A DNA stretch of 64,000 nucleotides, from assembly GCF_040783975.1 (NCBI RefSeq), contig NZ_CP160631.1, positions 3,162,001-3,226,000 on the forward strand, written 5' to 3'. The notes beneath the pieces are model-generated. The model saw only the letters and a program-made list of their open reading frames with translations. It did not search any database and had not been told where the DNA came from. Source of the DNA: Pantoea sp. Ep11b. GTDB taxonomy: Bacteria > Pseudomonadota > Gammaproteobacteria > Enterobacterales > Enterobacteriaceae. Numbering within the stretch: the first letter of the stretch is position 1; the number at the start of each line of letters is the position of its first letter. Below, piece by piece: positions 18,192 through 29,140 of this stretch. The translations under genes and the position numbers were made by a program.

Positions 18192-18267
18192 TGGTGGAGC
18201 TAAGCGGGATCGAACCGCTGACCTCCTGCATGCCATGCAGGCGCTCTCCCAGCTGAGCTATAGCCCC
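18192..18267 (-). tRNA. tRNA-Ala(GGC), proximal copy
   Basis: A 76-base tRNA with encoded CCA and acceptor stem GGGGCTA/TAGCTCC, matching the E. coli alaW/alaX sequence closely. Anticodon loop ATGGCAT in the stem CCTGC/GCAGG gives GGC. It is the first gene of the two-tRNA unit, 44 bases before the distal copy. Confidence 0.97.
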
Positions 18268-18302
18268 GAACCGAAAAACTATCGCGTTAAGCGACGGACG
18301 GC

Positions 18303-18331
18303 ATAATATGAAACCGCCCTCTGGGTGTCAA
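18303..18331 (-). promoter_or_regulatory. Consensus sigma-70 promoter of the tRNA-Ala pair
   Basis: Read on the minus strand, TTGACA (18326–18331) and TATTAT (18303–18308) are separated by exactly 17 bases and followed by the GC-rich discriminator GCCGTCC, typical of stable-RNA promoters under stringent control. It lies about 36 bases before the first tRNA. Confidence 0.85.
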
Positions 18332-18625
18332 CGGCAAAATGACATTCTGTGTCTGATCGCTGAAAAAGGCGGCAACCTGCCAGATTTCAGTAGCATGCCG
18401 CAGGGGAAAATCGTGCCAGCTCAACAGATAGCGCCTCTGAACTGTTATTAAGACTCTCCTCAGGTTAATTCCCGGTTAAATATGTTATAGGAATTTTCTT
18501 GTCTTCGGCTTTTTCACATGCAAAACTTAGCCCGCTAATTGAATGGCAGCCGGGACCCTTTCCCGCGCACCCCGCGTCCACCAGGCGTTAACGTCCCCTT
18601 AATCATAAAAAATTACTGAGATACT
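18332..18625. other. Intergenic stretch upstream of the formate/nitrite channel
   Basis: About 290 bases between the tRNA-Ala promoter and the channel gene. It should contain the promoter of the channel gene on the plus strand, but I see no clear -35/-10 pair, no FNR box of the TTGAT-N4-ATCAA form, and no supported reading frame. Confidence 0.4.
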
Positions 18626-19414
18626 ATGTCGCTGCATACACCCAAAGAAATCGCCCAACTGGCGATCCAGTCAGGCGTGGCTAAAAGCCGTTCGCCTGTC
18701 AGCACCCTCCTGATCCTTGGCTTTATGGCGGGCGCATTTATTGCGACCGGCTTCCTGCTGGATCTGCATGTGATTAACTCCCTGCCTGCCGAATGGGGCT
18801 CCTTTGGCGGCCTGTTAGGCGCGGCCGTGTTCCCGGTCGGGATCATCATGACCGTGCTGGCTGGCGGTGAACTGCTGACCGGCAATATGATGACCTTACC
18901 AGTCGCCTGGTTCGCCCGCCGCATCCGTTTTACGAGCGTGGCGCGCAACTGGTTCTGGGTTACCCTGGCTAACTTTATCGGCAGCGTGGCCGTGGCGTGG
19001 TTCTTTGGACACATGCTGGGCATGACTGAAGGTGACTACCTGAAGAAAACCGTGGCAATCGCTTCTGCCAAAGTCCATGCCGATTTCCTGCACGCCTTTA
19101 TTTCCGGTATCGGCTGTAACTGGCTGGTTTGTCTGGCGGTGTGGCTGGCGTTTGCCAGTAAAGATATGGTCGGCAAGATCTTCGGTATGTGGTTCCCGGT
19201 TATGGCGTTTGTCGCGATCGGCTTCCAGCACGTTGTTGCCAACATGTTTATCATCCCTGCCGCCATTTTTGCCGGTCAGATGAGCTGGGCAGAATACCTG
19301 CCAAACTTTGTTGCCGTCTTCCTGGGTAATGCTGTGGGTGGTGCCGTCTTCGTCGGTCTGGCCTACTTCCTGGCCTTCCGTCCTGCCGCTGAACCTGTCA
19401 GCAATCCGCAGTAA
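18626..19414 (+). CDS. Formate/nitrite transporter (FNT) family channel
   Basis: A 262-residue FNT-family protein with six main hydrophobic segments. Typical features are GFMAGAFIATGFLL (TM1), FPVGIIMTVLAGGELLTGNMM (broken helix TM2 with the GELLTGN motif), HADFLHAFISGIGCNWLVCLAVW (TM4, with the central-His-type loop region), and IGFQHVVANMFIIPAAIFAG (TM5, QHVVANM). These proteins form pentameric channels for formate, nitrite or related small anions. No pfl, fdh or nir gene is adjacent, so the substrate is open. The gene is absent at this place in E. coli. Confidence 0.88.
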   Translation: MSLHTPKEIAQLAIQSGVAKSRSPVSTLLILGFMAGAFIATGFLLDLHVINSLPAEWGSFGGLLGAAVFPVGIIMTVLAGGELLTGNMMTLPVAWFARRIRFTSVARNWFWVTLANFIGSVAVAWFFGHMLGMTEGDYLKKTVAIASAKVHADFLHAFISGIGCNWLVCLAVWLAFASKDMVGKIFGMWFPVMAFVAIGFQHVVANMFIIPAAIFAGQMSWAEYLPNFVAVFLGNAVGGAVFVGLAYFLAFRPAAEPVSNPQ

Positions 19415-19525
19415 TTCTGTTTTGCCTTTTGTCCGGTGACAAAAGGCAATTTCAGCTTCAGTTACTTTCTCCCGTTACGTTTTGCTGTAATATGTACCGC
19501 TAATGTATTGAACAGGGACAGCATC

Positions 19526-19882
19526 GTGAAAAAGGAATGGCTTACTCCCGAAGAGCTGGCTGCAGAAACGGGTTACAGTCGGCAAACGGTAAATAAATGG
19601 ATCAAGCGGGAAAACTGGACAACCACGCCAAAGCCCGGCGTACAGGGCGGTAAGGCACGTCTTATCCATATTGACGAACGTGTAAAAAGTTTTATTCAGT
19701 CAACCCGCAATCTCAATGAACCCGCAGCAACCTATGGCGCGGTCACCAATTCGTTACCTGCGTTATTGATAAGTTCTGTCCAGCAAATGAGTCAGGATGA
19801 GCAGGATCAGTTCACCGCATTAATCTTACGTGAAGGGATTAAAGGCGTGTTGCAGCGACTGGGTATTGGTGAGGAAGCATAA
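19526..19882 (+). CDS. yfeC: YfeC-type small DNA-binding protein
   Basis: A 118-residue protein with an N-terminal helix-turn-helix: EWLTPEELAAETGYSRQTVNKWIKRENW, followed by TTPKPGVQGGKARLIHIDERVKSFI and a helical C-terminal part ending LREGIKGVLQRLGI. This matches E. coli YfeC, a putative regulator. The GTG at 19526 is chosen because AGGGA lies just upstream and it gives the family's usual length. In E. coli it is followed by yfeD; that paralogue is absent here and gltX follows convergently. Confidence 0.88.
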   Translation: MKKEWLTPEELAAETGYSRQTVNKWIKRENWTTTPKPGVQGGKARLIHIDERVKSFIQSTRNLNEPAATYGAVTNSLPALLISSVQQMSQDEQDQFTALILREGIKGVLQRLGIGEEA

Positions 19883-19887
19883 AGAAA

Positions 19888-19908
19888 CCGGAAGCGTGAT
19901 GCTTCCGG
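19888..19908 (-). terminator. Terminator of gltX
   Basis: CCGGAAGC/GCTTCCGG with a 5-base loop; on the minus strand it is followed by TTTCTTTAT. It lies between the converging yfeC and gltX ends and serves mainly gltX. Confidence 0.7.
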
Positions 19909-19917
19909 CTGTATAGA

Positions 19918-21333
19918 TTAAGCCTGCGCTTCACGCTCACTGATAAAGGCCAGCGCCTGCTCGATACGGGCCACGCTACGGCTGCGACCAATCGCCTCGA
20001 CGGTGACATCCAGAGCGGGTGACTGACCGGCACCGGTCACGGCGACACGCAGCGGCATGCCGACTTTGCCCATCCCGACTTCCAGTTCATCTGCGGTACT
20101 CTGAATAGCCTGGTGCACGTTTTCTGCTGTCCACTCCGTGATGGCAGCCAGCTTGTCACGCACCACTTCCAGCGGCTGACGCGCCACCGGACGAAGATGT
20201 TTCTTCGCCGCATCGGCGTCAAACTCAGCAAAGTCTTCATAGAAGTAGCGACAGGATGCCGCCATCTCTTTCAGCGTTTTGCAGCGATCGCCCAGCAGAC
20301 TCACCAGCTTCGCCAGCTCGGGGCCGGTGCGGGTATCGATATTCTGCTGCTCGATATGCCATTGCAGATGGGTTGCCACATATTCCGGCGGCAGCGCATT
20401 AATGTAATGGTGGTTCAGCCACTGCAGTTTTTCGGTGTTGAACGCACTGGCGGACTTGCTGACGGCATCCAGGGTGAACAGCTCTGCCATTTCGGCTACG
20501 CTGAAAATTTCCTGATCGCCATGTGACCAGCCAAGACGCACCAGGTAGTTGAGCAGGGCTTCTGGCAGATAGCCATCATCACGATACTGCATCACCCCGA
20601 CCGCACCATGACGTTTGGAGAGTTTTTTGCCGTCATCGCCCAGAATCATTGAAACGTGAGCATAAACCGGAACCTGTGCACCAATCGCTTTCAGGATGTT
20701 GATCTGACGTGGCGTGTTGTTGATATGGTCTTCACCGCGAATAACATGGGTGATCCCCATATCCCAGTCATCCACCACCACACAGAAGTTGTAGGTTGGC
20801 GAACCATCGGTGCGGCGGATAATCAGGTCATCCAGCTCCTGGTTGCTGAACTCGATCGGGCCACGGATCTGGTCGTCGAAGATCACCGACCCCTCCTGCG
20901 GATTGCGGAAGCGCACGACGCACGGCTCATCGTCGGCGTGGTGTTCATGGCTGTCACGGCAGCGGCCGTCATAACGCGGCTTTTCATTATTCGCCATCTG
21001 CTCTTCACGCAGCGCGTCGAGACGCTCTCTGGAGCAGTAACATTTATAGGCTGTACCGGCTTCCAGCATTTCATCAATGACCGCGTTGTAGCGATCGAAA
21101 CGTTTAGTCTGGTAGTAAGGGCCTTCATTCCAGTCGAGACTCAGCCAGTTCATGCCATCCATGATGGCTTCGATCGCTTCCGGCGTGGAGCGTTCCAGGT
21201 CGGTGTCTTCGATGCGCAGTACGAACTCGCCCTGGTTGTGACGGGCAAAGAGCCAGGAGTAAAGAGCGGTACGAGCGCCACCGACATGCAGATAGCCCGT
21301 CGGGCTGGGCGCGAAGCGTGTTTTGATTTTCAT
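19918..21333 (-). CDS. gltX: Glutamyl-tRNA synthetase
   Basis: A 471-residue class I synthetase, the same length as E. coli GltX. The HIGH-type motif is in [19 protein letters not shown] and the KMSKS-type motif in [10 protein letters not shown]; the zinc-site region [15 protein letters not shown]...CRDSHEHH is present. It charges tRNA-Glu in the cytoplasm. It is divergent from the tRNA-Val/Lys operon, as in E. coli, with about 225 bases between. Confidence 0.97.
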   Translation of the reverse strand: MKIKTRFAPSPTGYLHVGGARTALYSWLFARHNQGEFVLRIEDTDLERSTPEAIEAIMDGMNWLSLDWNEGPYYQTKRFDRYNAVIDEMLEAGTAYKCYCSRERLDALREEQMANNEKPRYDGRCRDSHEHHADDEPCVVRFRNPQEGSVIFDDQIRGPIEFSNQELDDLIIRRTDGSPTYNFCVVVDDWDMGITHVIRGEDHINNTPRQINILKAIGAQVPVYAHVSMILGDDGKKLSKRHGAVGVMQYRDDGYLPEALLNYLVRLGWSHGDQEIFSVAEMAELFTLDAVSKSASAFNTEKLQWLNHHYINALPPEYVATHLQWHIEQQNIDTRTGPELAKLVSLLGDRCKTLKEMAASCRYFYEDFAEFDADAAKKHLRPVARQPLEVVRDKLAAITEWTAENVHQAIQSTADELEVGMGKVGMPLRVAVTGAGQSPALDVTVEAIGRSRSVARIEQALAFISEREAQA

Positions 21334-21559
21334 TAAATAGTGCCTTAGATGCGCAGGTTCTCTGTCTGGATGACAAAAAACAGGTTAGACGCGAAAAACA
21401 GTGGGCACATTCTAGCATCTGATGGTGAATCCTCAATGCGTGCCCGCCAGTTGGCCGCCGTGAAAAGGCGCTTTTCTGCCAGAAAAACCAGCACATTGGC
21501 TAAAAGCGCGACAGGATGTTTAAAAATAAACCGAACGCACATTTATGTTTTAAAAAGCG

Positions 21560-21587
21560 TTGACTCAAAATCAACTATCCCTATAAT
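21560..21587 (+). promoter_or_regulatory. Sigma-70 promoter of the tRNA-Val/Lys operon
   Basis: TTGACT (21560–21565) and a perfect TATAAT (21582–21587) with 16 bases between, then the GC-rich GCGACTCC discriminator. The first tRNA starts 17 bases later. Confidence 0.85.
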
Positions 21588-21604
21588 GCGACTCCACACA
21601 GCGG

Positions 21605-21680
21605 GGGTGATTAGCTCAGTTGGTAGAGCATCTCCCTTACAAGGAGGGGGTCGGCGGTTCGAGCCCGTCATCACCCACCA
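21605..21680 (+). tRNA. tRNA-Val(TAC), copy 1
   Basis: A 76-base tRNA with encoded CCA; acceptor GGGTGAT/ATCACCC and anticodon stem-loop CTCCC-TTACAAG-GAGGG with anticodon TAC. First gene of a four-tRNA operon matching E. coli valU–valX–valY–lysV. Confidence 0.97.
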
Positions 21681-21720
21681 CTCTTAACAGGGTGCCCGCA
21701 GTGAACAGGTATGAAGATAT

Positions 21721-21796
21721 GGGTGATTAGCTCAGTTGGTAGAGCATCTCCCTTACAAGGAGGGGGTCGGCGGTTCGAGCCCGTCATCACCCACCA
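21721..21796 (+). tRNA. tRNA-Val(TAC), copy 2
   Basis: Identical in sequence to copy 1, 40 bases further along the same operon. CCA is encoded. Confidence 0.97.
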
Positions 21797-21832
21797 TATC
21801 TTATCTGTTAAAGCAGTACTGAAGTACGAAGT

Positions 21833-21908
21833 GGGTGATTAGCTCAGTTGGTAGAGCATCTCCCTTACAAGGAGGGGGTCGGCGGTTCGAGCCCGTCATC
21901 ACCCACCA
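21833..21908 (+). tRNA. tRNA-Val(TAC), copy 3
   Basis: Third identical copy, 36 bases after copy 2 and only 4 bases before the tRNA-Lys gene. CCA is encoded. Confidence 0.97.
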
Positions 21909-21912
21909 CTTC

Positions 21913-21988
21913 GGGTCGTTAGCTCAGTTGGTAGAGCAGTTGACTTTTAATCAATTGGTCGCAGGTTCGAATCCTGCACGACCCACCA
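21913..21988 (+). tRNA. tRNA-Lys(TTT)
   Basis: A 76-base tRNA with acceptor GGGTCGT/ACGACCC, anticodon loop CTTTTAA (anticodon TTT) and T arm GCAGG-TTCGAAT-CCTGC. CCA is encoded. It is the last gene of the operon and corresponds to E. coli lysV. Its 3' end is repeated 161 bases downstream (see the repeat entry). Confidence 0.97.
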
Positions 21989-21994
21989 ATTCAG

Positions 21995-22022
21995 AAAAAA
22001 GCGCCTTTAAGGCGCTTTTTTC
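21995..22022 (+). terminator. First terminator after tRNA-Lys
   Basis: AAAGCGCC-TTTA-GGCGCTTTTTT is a strong intrinsic terminator starting 7 bases after the tRNA CCA. A nearly identical copy lies at 22156–22182. Confidence 0.85.
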
Positions 22023-22029
22023 GTTTCTG

Positions 22030-22190
22030 ACGCACAGTGATAATCGTGCAGGATGAGAACCTGCAGCAGGTTCGACTGAATCGCCTGCGATTCAGGCTGA
22101 GGCGACAGCCTCACCCATCGGGCTGATGGCTATCCTGCACGACCCACCCATTCAGAAGAAAGCGCCTTTAAGGCGCTTTTTTCGTTTCTG
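22030..22190 (+). repeat. Hairpin-rich repeat of the tRNA-Lys 3' end and terminator (RtT-like)
   Basis: Bases 22132–22190 repeat 21971–22029 (T-arm half, acceptor, terminator) with only two changes in 59 bases, one turning the CCA end into CCC. Between the copies, 22044–22054 (TCGTGCAGGAT) pairs perfectly with 22132–22142, enclosing four hairpins: GAACCTG/CAGGTTC (22057–22073), CTGAATCG/CGATTCAG (22076–22095), TGAGGC/GCCTCA (22098–22113) and CCATC/GATGG (22115–22129). GCAGGTTCGA at 22066–22075 copies the tRNA T arm, so the unit looks like that arm split by a 56-base insert. It resembles the RtT repeats described after E. coli tyrT; a match to that family is my inference. Confidence 0.65.
22156..22182 (+). 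terminator. Second, duplicated terminator
   Basis: AAAGCGCC-TTTA-GGCGCTTTTTT again, ending the duplicated unit. It would stop any transcript that reads through the first terminator. Confidence 0.8.
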
Positions 22191-22300
22191 CTGAACCGCC
22201 ATTTACGGGCTTTCCTCTTTACGTCCTTTTACTACCCTATTCATTCAAGTCGTTTCGCTGCGTGCCGATAACGTAGGTGACGACTTACAGGGAGAAAATG

Positions 22301-22642
22301 ATGTCTTCAATTTCCGGAATTTTAAGCAGTGCCGTCAGTGGCGGTGACAGCAGCGGTGGCAGTATTGCCTCGCAGATCTCTGCGCTGAATAAACAGATTC
22401 AGAACGTTTTAACCCAGGTTAAAGAACTGGCCGACAACCACGAGCTGACTGACGAACAGAAAGCCGAAATGCAGCAGATGTACCAGTCACAAATCACCAT
22501 GATTCAGGCTCAGATTGCACAGCTGGAACAGAAGCAGGCCGAGCAGGATCAGCCGAAAAGTGACCCGATGACCGTCAGTGAGAACAAGGCGGATGGCATT
22601 AACCGGCCAACCGACAGCAATAAAGTAAACGTTTATATCTGA
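22301..22642 (+). CDS. FlxA-like coiled-coil protein
   Basis: A 113-residue protein: a Ser/Gly-rich start (SSISGILSSAVSGGDSSGG), then a long amphipathic helix SQISALNKQIQNVLTQVKEL...DEQKAEMQQMYQSQITMIQAQIAQLEQKQAEQ that fits the FlxA-like family, and a polar tail. E. coli FlxA is a small protein of unknown function made under flagellar sigma control. Two tandem ATG codons are possible; 22301 is chosen because GGAG is then 6 bases upstream rather than 3. No FliA-type promoter was evident. No signal peptide is seen. Confidence 0.72.
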   Translation: MSSISGILSSAVSGGDSSGGSIASQISALNKQIQNVLTQVKELADNHELTDEQKAEMQQMYQSQITMIQAQIAQLEQKQAEQDQPKSDPMTVSENKADGINRPTDSNKVNVYI

Positions 22643-22644
22643 CC

Positions 22645-23565
22645 CTAAAACGCCGGTCTGGCCGCGCGTTGTTGCGCCAGCAGCGCCGCCTGCTGGCGCA
22701 CCTCCTGCCAGATCGCTTCGGCTGCGGGCGTCAGCGAGCGGTTTTTCCGTTTTATCAGGGTCAGGCTGCGATTAATTTCCGGGTAGATCCGCCGCACCGT
22801 TAATGCGCGATCGGCGGGCAACGGCAACGCCAGCGCGGGCAGAATACTGATGCCAATCCCCACTTCCACCATCGGGAAGAGCGTTGCGGGATGGCCGATC
22901 TCCTGTACCACTTCGGCCCTGACATTCTGCTGCTGCATTGCCGCGTCAATCAGTATCCGGCTGCCGGAGGCGTAATCCTGCAACACCATCATCCGCCCCT
23001 CCAGCATCGGCCATTCCGCCCTTTCCACCTGCGCCAGCGGATCGTCTTCACGGCATAACAGCAGGAAAGGCTCATCCAGAATCGCGATGCTGTCGAAGTC
23101 GGTGTCGCTGAGTGGCCCGATCACAATGCCAAAATCCACTTCCGCATTCCGCACACTCTGCAGCACCCAATGCTGAGCACGATCGTGCAGGATCACTTTG
23201 ATATCGGGAAAATGGTGCTGGCTGGCGGCCAGACACTGGGGCATCAGATGGGCGGAGATAGTCTGACTGGCTGCGACTCTGACCGTGCCGCTGCGCTGCT
23301 CGCCAAAACTGCGGATGTCCAGCAGCGTGGTGTGGATCTCCTCCAGCAGCCGCTCCATGCGTGACGCCAGCTGTTTACCCGCTTCGGTCAGCATCACTTC
23401 GCGGGTGGTGCGATCCAGCAAACGGACGCCGGTTTCCGCCTCCAGCTCTTTGATGCTGTGGCTGACCGCCGACTGGCTCAGACCTATCGCCTGTCCGGCC
23501 TGACTGAAACCCCCGTAGTGTGCGACGGCGATAAAGGTGCGAAGCTGCCGAAGGGTATAATTCAT
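22645..23565 (-). CDS. yfeR: LysR-family regulator YfeR
   Basis: A 306-residue LysR-type regulator: N-terminal winged helix ([48 protein letters not shown]) and an effector-binding domain with [17 protein letters not shown] and [30 protein letters not shown]. It matches E. coli YfeR closely and is divergent from yfeH as there, so it most likely controls yfeH. In Salmonella YfeR has been linked to osmotic regulation. The ligand is unknown. Confidence 0.9.
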   Translation of the reverse strand: MNYTLRQLRTFIAVAHYGGFSQAGQAIGLSQSAVSHSIKELEAETGVRLLDRTTREVMLTEAGKQLASRMERLLEEIHTTLLDIRSFGEQRSGTVRVAASQTISAHLMPQCLAASQHHFPDIKVILHDRAQHWVLQSVRNAEVDFGIVIGPLSDTDFDSIAILDEPFLLLCREDDPLAQVERAEWPMLEGRMMVLQDYASGSRILIDAAMQQQNVRAEVVQEIGHPATLFPMVEVGIGISILPALALPLPADRALTVRRIYPEINRSLTLIKRKNRSLTPAAEAIWQEVRQQAALLAQQRAARPAF

Positions 23566-23659
23566 CGATTACGCTCATAGATTAATTTAATAAATCAATT
23601 TTATTTCTAAACACGTTTCACGCACAATCGCCCTATTGAAAATTTACCGGAATTTAACA

Positions 23660-24670
23660 ATGGGATTTTTAAAGCTTGATCCGATGATGGTGAAACTCAT
23701 CATCACGGTGTTACTGGCCTCCTTTTTGCCCGCAAAAGGGATCTATGTCGATATCTTCAGCTACCTTGCGACGGCCGCGATAGCCCTGCTGTTCTTTATG
23801 CACGGTGCCAAACTGTCGCGAGAAAAGATCATCGCCGGCAGCAGCCACTGGCAGCTGCATCTCTGGATTATGTTCAGCACCTTTGTGCTCTTCCCGGCGC
23901 TGGGCCTGCTGCTGGTCTGGTGGCATCCGGTCGATGTCGGCCCGGAAATTTATACCGGCTTTATCTATCTCTGTATCCTGCCTGCCACAGTGCAGTCCGC
24001 CATTGCATTTACCTCCATGGCCGGGGGCAACGTTGCGGCTGCTGTCTGCAGCGCCTCGGCATCCAGTCTGCTGGGCGTCTTTATTTCGCCGTTACTGGTC
24101 AATCTGGTGATGGATATTCACAGCAGCGCGCCGAGCGACGGTCTGGAGCAGATTGGCAAAATCATGCTGCAACTGATGGTCCCGTTCGTGCTGGGCCACC
24201 TCTCACGTCGCTGGATTGGCGGCTGGATTGAGAAACACCGCAGCCTGATTGGTAAAACCGACCAGACCTCGATCCTGCTGGTGGTTTACTCTGCCTTCAG
24301 CGAAGCGGTGGTGAACGGCATCTGGCATCGCGTGGGTCTGACGACGCTGATGTGGATCGTGGCGGGTTCTGTTCTGCTGCTGGCCGCCGTGCTGATTATC
24401 AATCTGCTGGCGTCGCGCCTGTTCCGCTTTAAACGCGCCGATGAGATCGTGGTGCTGTTTTGTGGCTCGAAGAAGAGTCTGGCGAATGGCGTGCCGATGG
24501 CGAACATCCTGTTCCCGGCCAGTACGGTGGGGATTATCGTGCTGCCACTGATGATCTTCCATCAGGTGCAGCTGATGGTCTGTTCGTTTATTGCCGGACG
24601 CTACAAGAAGAGCAACGAGAAGCAGCAGGCGCTGCAGGTGAAAGGTTCCGTAATGGAGTCACAGAAGTAA
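23660..24670 (+). CDS. yfeH: YfeH, bile acid:sodium symporter family transporter
   Basis: A 336-residue membrane protein with about 9–10 hydrophobic segments, of the BASS/SBF-like family. Strong similarity to E. coli YfeH is visible in AAIALLFFMHGAKLSRE, ILPATVQSAIAFTSMAGGNVAAAVCSASASSLLG and VLFCGSKKSLANGVPMANILFP. The ATG at 23660 is chosen over a TTG at 23636 since GGAA precedes it and the N-terminus then aligns with E. coli. The substrate is unknown; relatives move organic anions with sodium. It is paired with the divergent regulator yfeR. Confidence 0.9.
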   Translation: MGFLKLDPMMVKLIITVLLASFLPAKGIYVDIFSYLATAAIALLFFMHGAKLSREKIIAGSSHWQLHLWIMFSTFVLFPALGLLLVWWHPVDVGPEIYTGFIYLCILPATVQSAIAFTSMAGGNVAAAVCSASASSLLGVFISPLLVNLVMDIHSSAPSDGLEQIGKIMLQLMVPFVLGHLSRRWIGGWIEKHRSLIGKTDQTSILLVVYSAFSEAVVNGIWHRVGLTTLMWIVAGSVLLLAAVLIINLLASRLFRFKRADEIVVLFCGSKKSLANGVPMANILFPASTVGIIVLPLMIFHQVQLMVCSFIAGRYKKSNEKQQALQVKGSVMESQK

Positions 24671-24694
24671 CCGGGCCCGCCTGCGCGGGCACGA

Positions 24695-24913
24695 TTAGCT
24701 GCGGGTCTGGAGCGGTCTGACTAACCCCTCCAGACCCTCTGTTTTGATGACCAGCGTAAGCTGCATCAGATCGCCCAGCTGACCGGATGGAAAATCGCCA
24801 CTGCGGGCGAACCAGAGCAGATAAGGCTCCGGCAGGTCGATCAGCATCCGCCCCTTGTATTTGCCAAACGGCATCGGCGTGTTGGCTATCGCCACCAGCT
24901 GGTGCTCATCCAT
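24695..24913 (-). CDS. ypeB: YpeB, DUF3820 protein
   Basis: A 72-residue protein with the DUF3820 pattern MPFGKYKGRMLIDLPEPYLLWFARSGDFPSGQLGDLMQL, matching E. coli YpeB. The family fold resembles small nucleic-acid-associated domains fused to exonucleases in other proteins, but its function in bacteria is unknown. It starts 1 base after the ligA stop codon, as in E. coli, so it is cotranscribed with and translated right after the DNA ligase gene. Confidence 0.88.
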   Translation of the reverse strand: MDEHQLVAIANTPMPFGKYKGRMLIDLPEPYLLWFARSGDFPSGQLGDLMQLTLVIKTEGLEGLVRPLQTRS

Positions 24914-24914
24914 C

Positions 24915-26942
<2,028 letters not shown>

Positions 26943-26949
26943 TCAGATA

Positions 26950-26975
26950 AAAAACCCCCGACAGGCGGGGGTTTG
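26950..26975 (-). terminator. Terminator between zipA and ligA
   Basis: ACCCCCG-ACAG-CGGGGGT type hairpin (26953–26973) followed on the minus strand by TTTTTTAT. It should stop much of the zipA transcript before ligA, so ligA probably has its own promoter or relies on readthrough. Confidence 0.75.
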
Positions 26976-27008
26976 TTTTAACAATTCAGACAGTGATTAG
27001 CGCAATGC

Positions 27009-28013
27009 TCAGGCGCCAGTCACATCGCGGATTCGCGCTTTGTAGGTTTCCAGCTTCTGCGGCGTCATCATGCGACGCTCATCATCCAGCACAACGCCAC
27101 CGACATCATCAGCGATACGCTGCGCCGACTGCAGCATCAGCTTGAAGTTCTGATTCGCATCGCCGTAAGAAGGCACCATCATAAATATAGAGATGCCTGG
27201 CGTGCTGAAATCGGTCATCAGGTCCGGGTTGAACGAGCCAGGCTTAACCATGTTCGCCAGGCTGAACAGCACGGGACCGCTGCCTGCCGGACTAAGATGA
27301 CGGTGGAAAATGTTCATTTCGCCAAACTGGAAGCCCGCCTGCAGAATCCCCTGCAGCAACGCTTCACCGTTCAGCTCACCACCCGAATGCGCGGCAACAT
27401 GCAGCACCAGCACCGCTTCTTTCGGTTTTTCCGCTGCGGCTTTTGGCGCAGGCGCCGGGGCCGGTTCAGGCTGCACGGGTTGAGGCTGAGGCTGAGGCTC
27501 AGGTTCTGCCTGGTACTGCGGTGCAGGTTGTACCGGTTCCAGCGGATCGAGATCCAGCAGCGGATCGGCCTGGACAGGCGGCGCGACAAAAGTCGGCGCA
27601 GGCTGCTGACGAACCGGTTCAGGACGCGGCTGCGGAGCAGGCTGCGGTGCTGAGCTGAAAAGCGGATCGCTTTCAGGTTCGGGCTGCGGTGCGGGACGTG
27701 GCGCAGGCTGACGCACAGGCTCAGCAGGCGCTTGTTGACGCGGCGCTTCTGGCTGAGGGTCGCGGATCGCATCGAAACGCGGTTCCTGGTGTACGCTGCG
27801 CTCAGAACGAACACGAACCTCGCCGACGCCGTCATCTTCGTCGTCTGTCAGGTCCTGCTCATCATGGTCATCACGTTGTTTCAGACGTTTGTGCGGGCGA
27901 TCGCGAAACACTGACGAACGCTCTTTACGGCTGGTCCACAGTCCGTGAAGAAGGAGCGCTATAATGGCGATCGCGCCAACAACGATTAATATCAGACGCA
28001 AATCCTGCATCAT
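27009..28013 (-). CDS. zipA: Cell division protein ZipA
   Basis: A 334-residue bitopic division protein. It starts [34 protein letters not shown], which is the E. coli ZipA membrane anchor, so the ATG at 28013 is chosen over an upstream one. A charged region (about 40–80) and a long Pro/Gln/Glu linker (about 85–200) follow, then the globular FtsZ-binding domain (about 205–334, with [23 protein letters not shown] and [21 protein letters not shown]). It anchors FtsZ filaments to the membrane at mid-cell. It is divergent from cysZ. Confidence 0.96.
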   Translation of the reverse strand: MMQDLRLILIVVGAIAIIALLLHGLWTSRKERSSVFRDRPHKRLKQRDDHDEQDLTDDEDDGVGEVRVRSERSVHQEPRFDAIRDPQPEAPRQQAPAEPVRQPAPRPAPQPEPESDPLFSSAPQPAPQPRPEPVRQQPAPTFVAPPVQADPLLDLDPLEPVQPAPQYQAEPEPQPQPQPVQPEPAPAPAPKAAAEKPKEAVLVLHVAAHSGGELNGEALLQGILQAGFQFGEMNIFHRHLSPAGSGPVLFSLANMVKPGSFNPDLMTDFSTPGISIFMMVPSYGDANQNFKLMLQSAQRIADDVGGVVLDDERRMMTPQKLETYKARIRDVTGA

Positions 28014-28231
28014 TGTATTCTCTGTTGTTCCAATACCTTGCCACCGCGGCAAACTTTATCCTCTAACTGTATTTGCCCTGCTACACAAGTGCAAGTCTGT
28101 GCACTATTTTCTGACAAATAAGATAGGCAACCCACGCTTTTTCGCTGTTTTTTTACCCAAACGGTACCTGGACTGGAGAAAAAGCCAGGTTATAGTGAGC
28201 GCGCCTTCACACCTTCAGGAGAAATGGCTTT

Positions 28232-28999
28232 ATGGCCCGTGAGAATTCCGTCTCAGATTTTAATGGCATGCACTATTTTAACCAGGGCTGGAAACTGGTG
28301 CGCCTGCCTGGCCTTCGCCGCTTTGTCGTGATGCCGCTGCTGATCAACATCATCATGCTGGGCGGCGCTTTCGTCTGGCTCTTCTATCGGCTGGGCGACT
28401 GGATCCCGCGCCTGATGGCCCATATTCCCGACTGGCTGCAGTGGCTGAGTTATCTGTTGTGGCCGCTGTCGGTTATCGCGATTGTGCTGGTGTTCAGCTA
28501 CTTCTTCTCGACGCTGGCCAACCTGATTGCCGCCCCGTTCTGCGGTTTGCTGGCAGAACAGCTTGAAGGGCGTCTGACCGGTAAACCACTGCCCGACAGC
28601 GGCTGGGCGGCGATGGTGAAAGATGTGCCGCGCATCATGAAGCGGGAACTGCAGAAACTGGGCTACTACCTGCCCCGTGCGCTGGGCCTGCTGCTGCTCT
28701 ACTTTATTCCGGGGTTTGGTCAGACCATTGCGCCAGTGCTCTGGTTTCTGTTCAGCGCCTGGATGCTCTCTATCCAGTATTGTGACTATCCGTTCGATAA
28801 CCACAAAGTGCCGTTCCGGCAGATGCGTAATGCCCTGCGTCAGCACAAAACGGCCAACATGCAGTTTGGCGCGCTGACCAGCCTGTTCACCATGATTCCG
28901 GTGCTGAACCTGGTCATCATGCCGGTGGCCGTCTGCGGTGCGACGGCTATGTGGGTGGATCGCTATCGGTCGCAGCTGGCTCGCAGCGACGTGCGCTGA
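28232..28999 (+). CDS. cysZ: Sulfate transporter CysZ
   Basis: A 255-residue membrane protein with four long hydrophobic stretches, matching E. coli CysZ ([66 protein letters not shown]). CysZ forms a sulfate channel feeding assimilation. AGGAG lies 10 bases before the ATG; an ATG closer to it is out of frame. It lies upstream of cysK, with 141 bases between, so cysK may also have its own promoter. CysB control is expected from the family, but no site is defined here. Confidence 0.94.
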   Translation: MARENSVSDFNGMHYFNQGWKLVRLPGLRRFVVMPLLINIIMLGGAFVWLFYRLGDWIPRLMAHIPDWLQWLSYLLWPLSVIAIVLVFSYFFSTLANLIAAPFCGLLAEQLEGRLTGKPLPDSGWAAMVKDVPRIMKRELQKLGYYLPRALGLLLLYFIPGFGQTIAPVLWFLFSAWMLSIQYCDYPFDNHKVPFRQMRNALRQHKTANMQFGALTSLFTMIPVLNLVIMPVAVCGATAMWVDRYRSQLARSDVR

Positions 29000-29140
29000 A
29001 ACCATCAGCGCGCCTTATGCTCTTTTCACAGAGGCTTATTGCCGGGTGACATATAGATATACGATTTCTTTCCTTCCGCCCCCAGGCAGAACAGGTATGC
29101 TCATAGGGTTCCCAATATTTCATACAGTTAAGGACAGGCT

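Noticed and set aside
21971..22190. Prophage or genomic-island attachment sites at tRNA-Lys
   Set aside because: The duplicated tRNA 3' end looks like attL/attR, but only 102 bases lie between the copies, there is no integrase nearby, and the terminator is duplicated too; a local structured repeat fits better.
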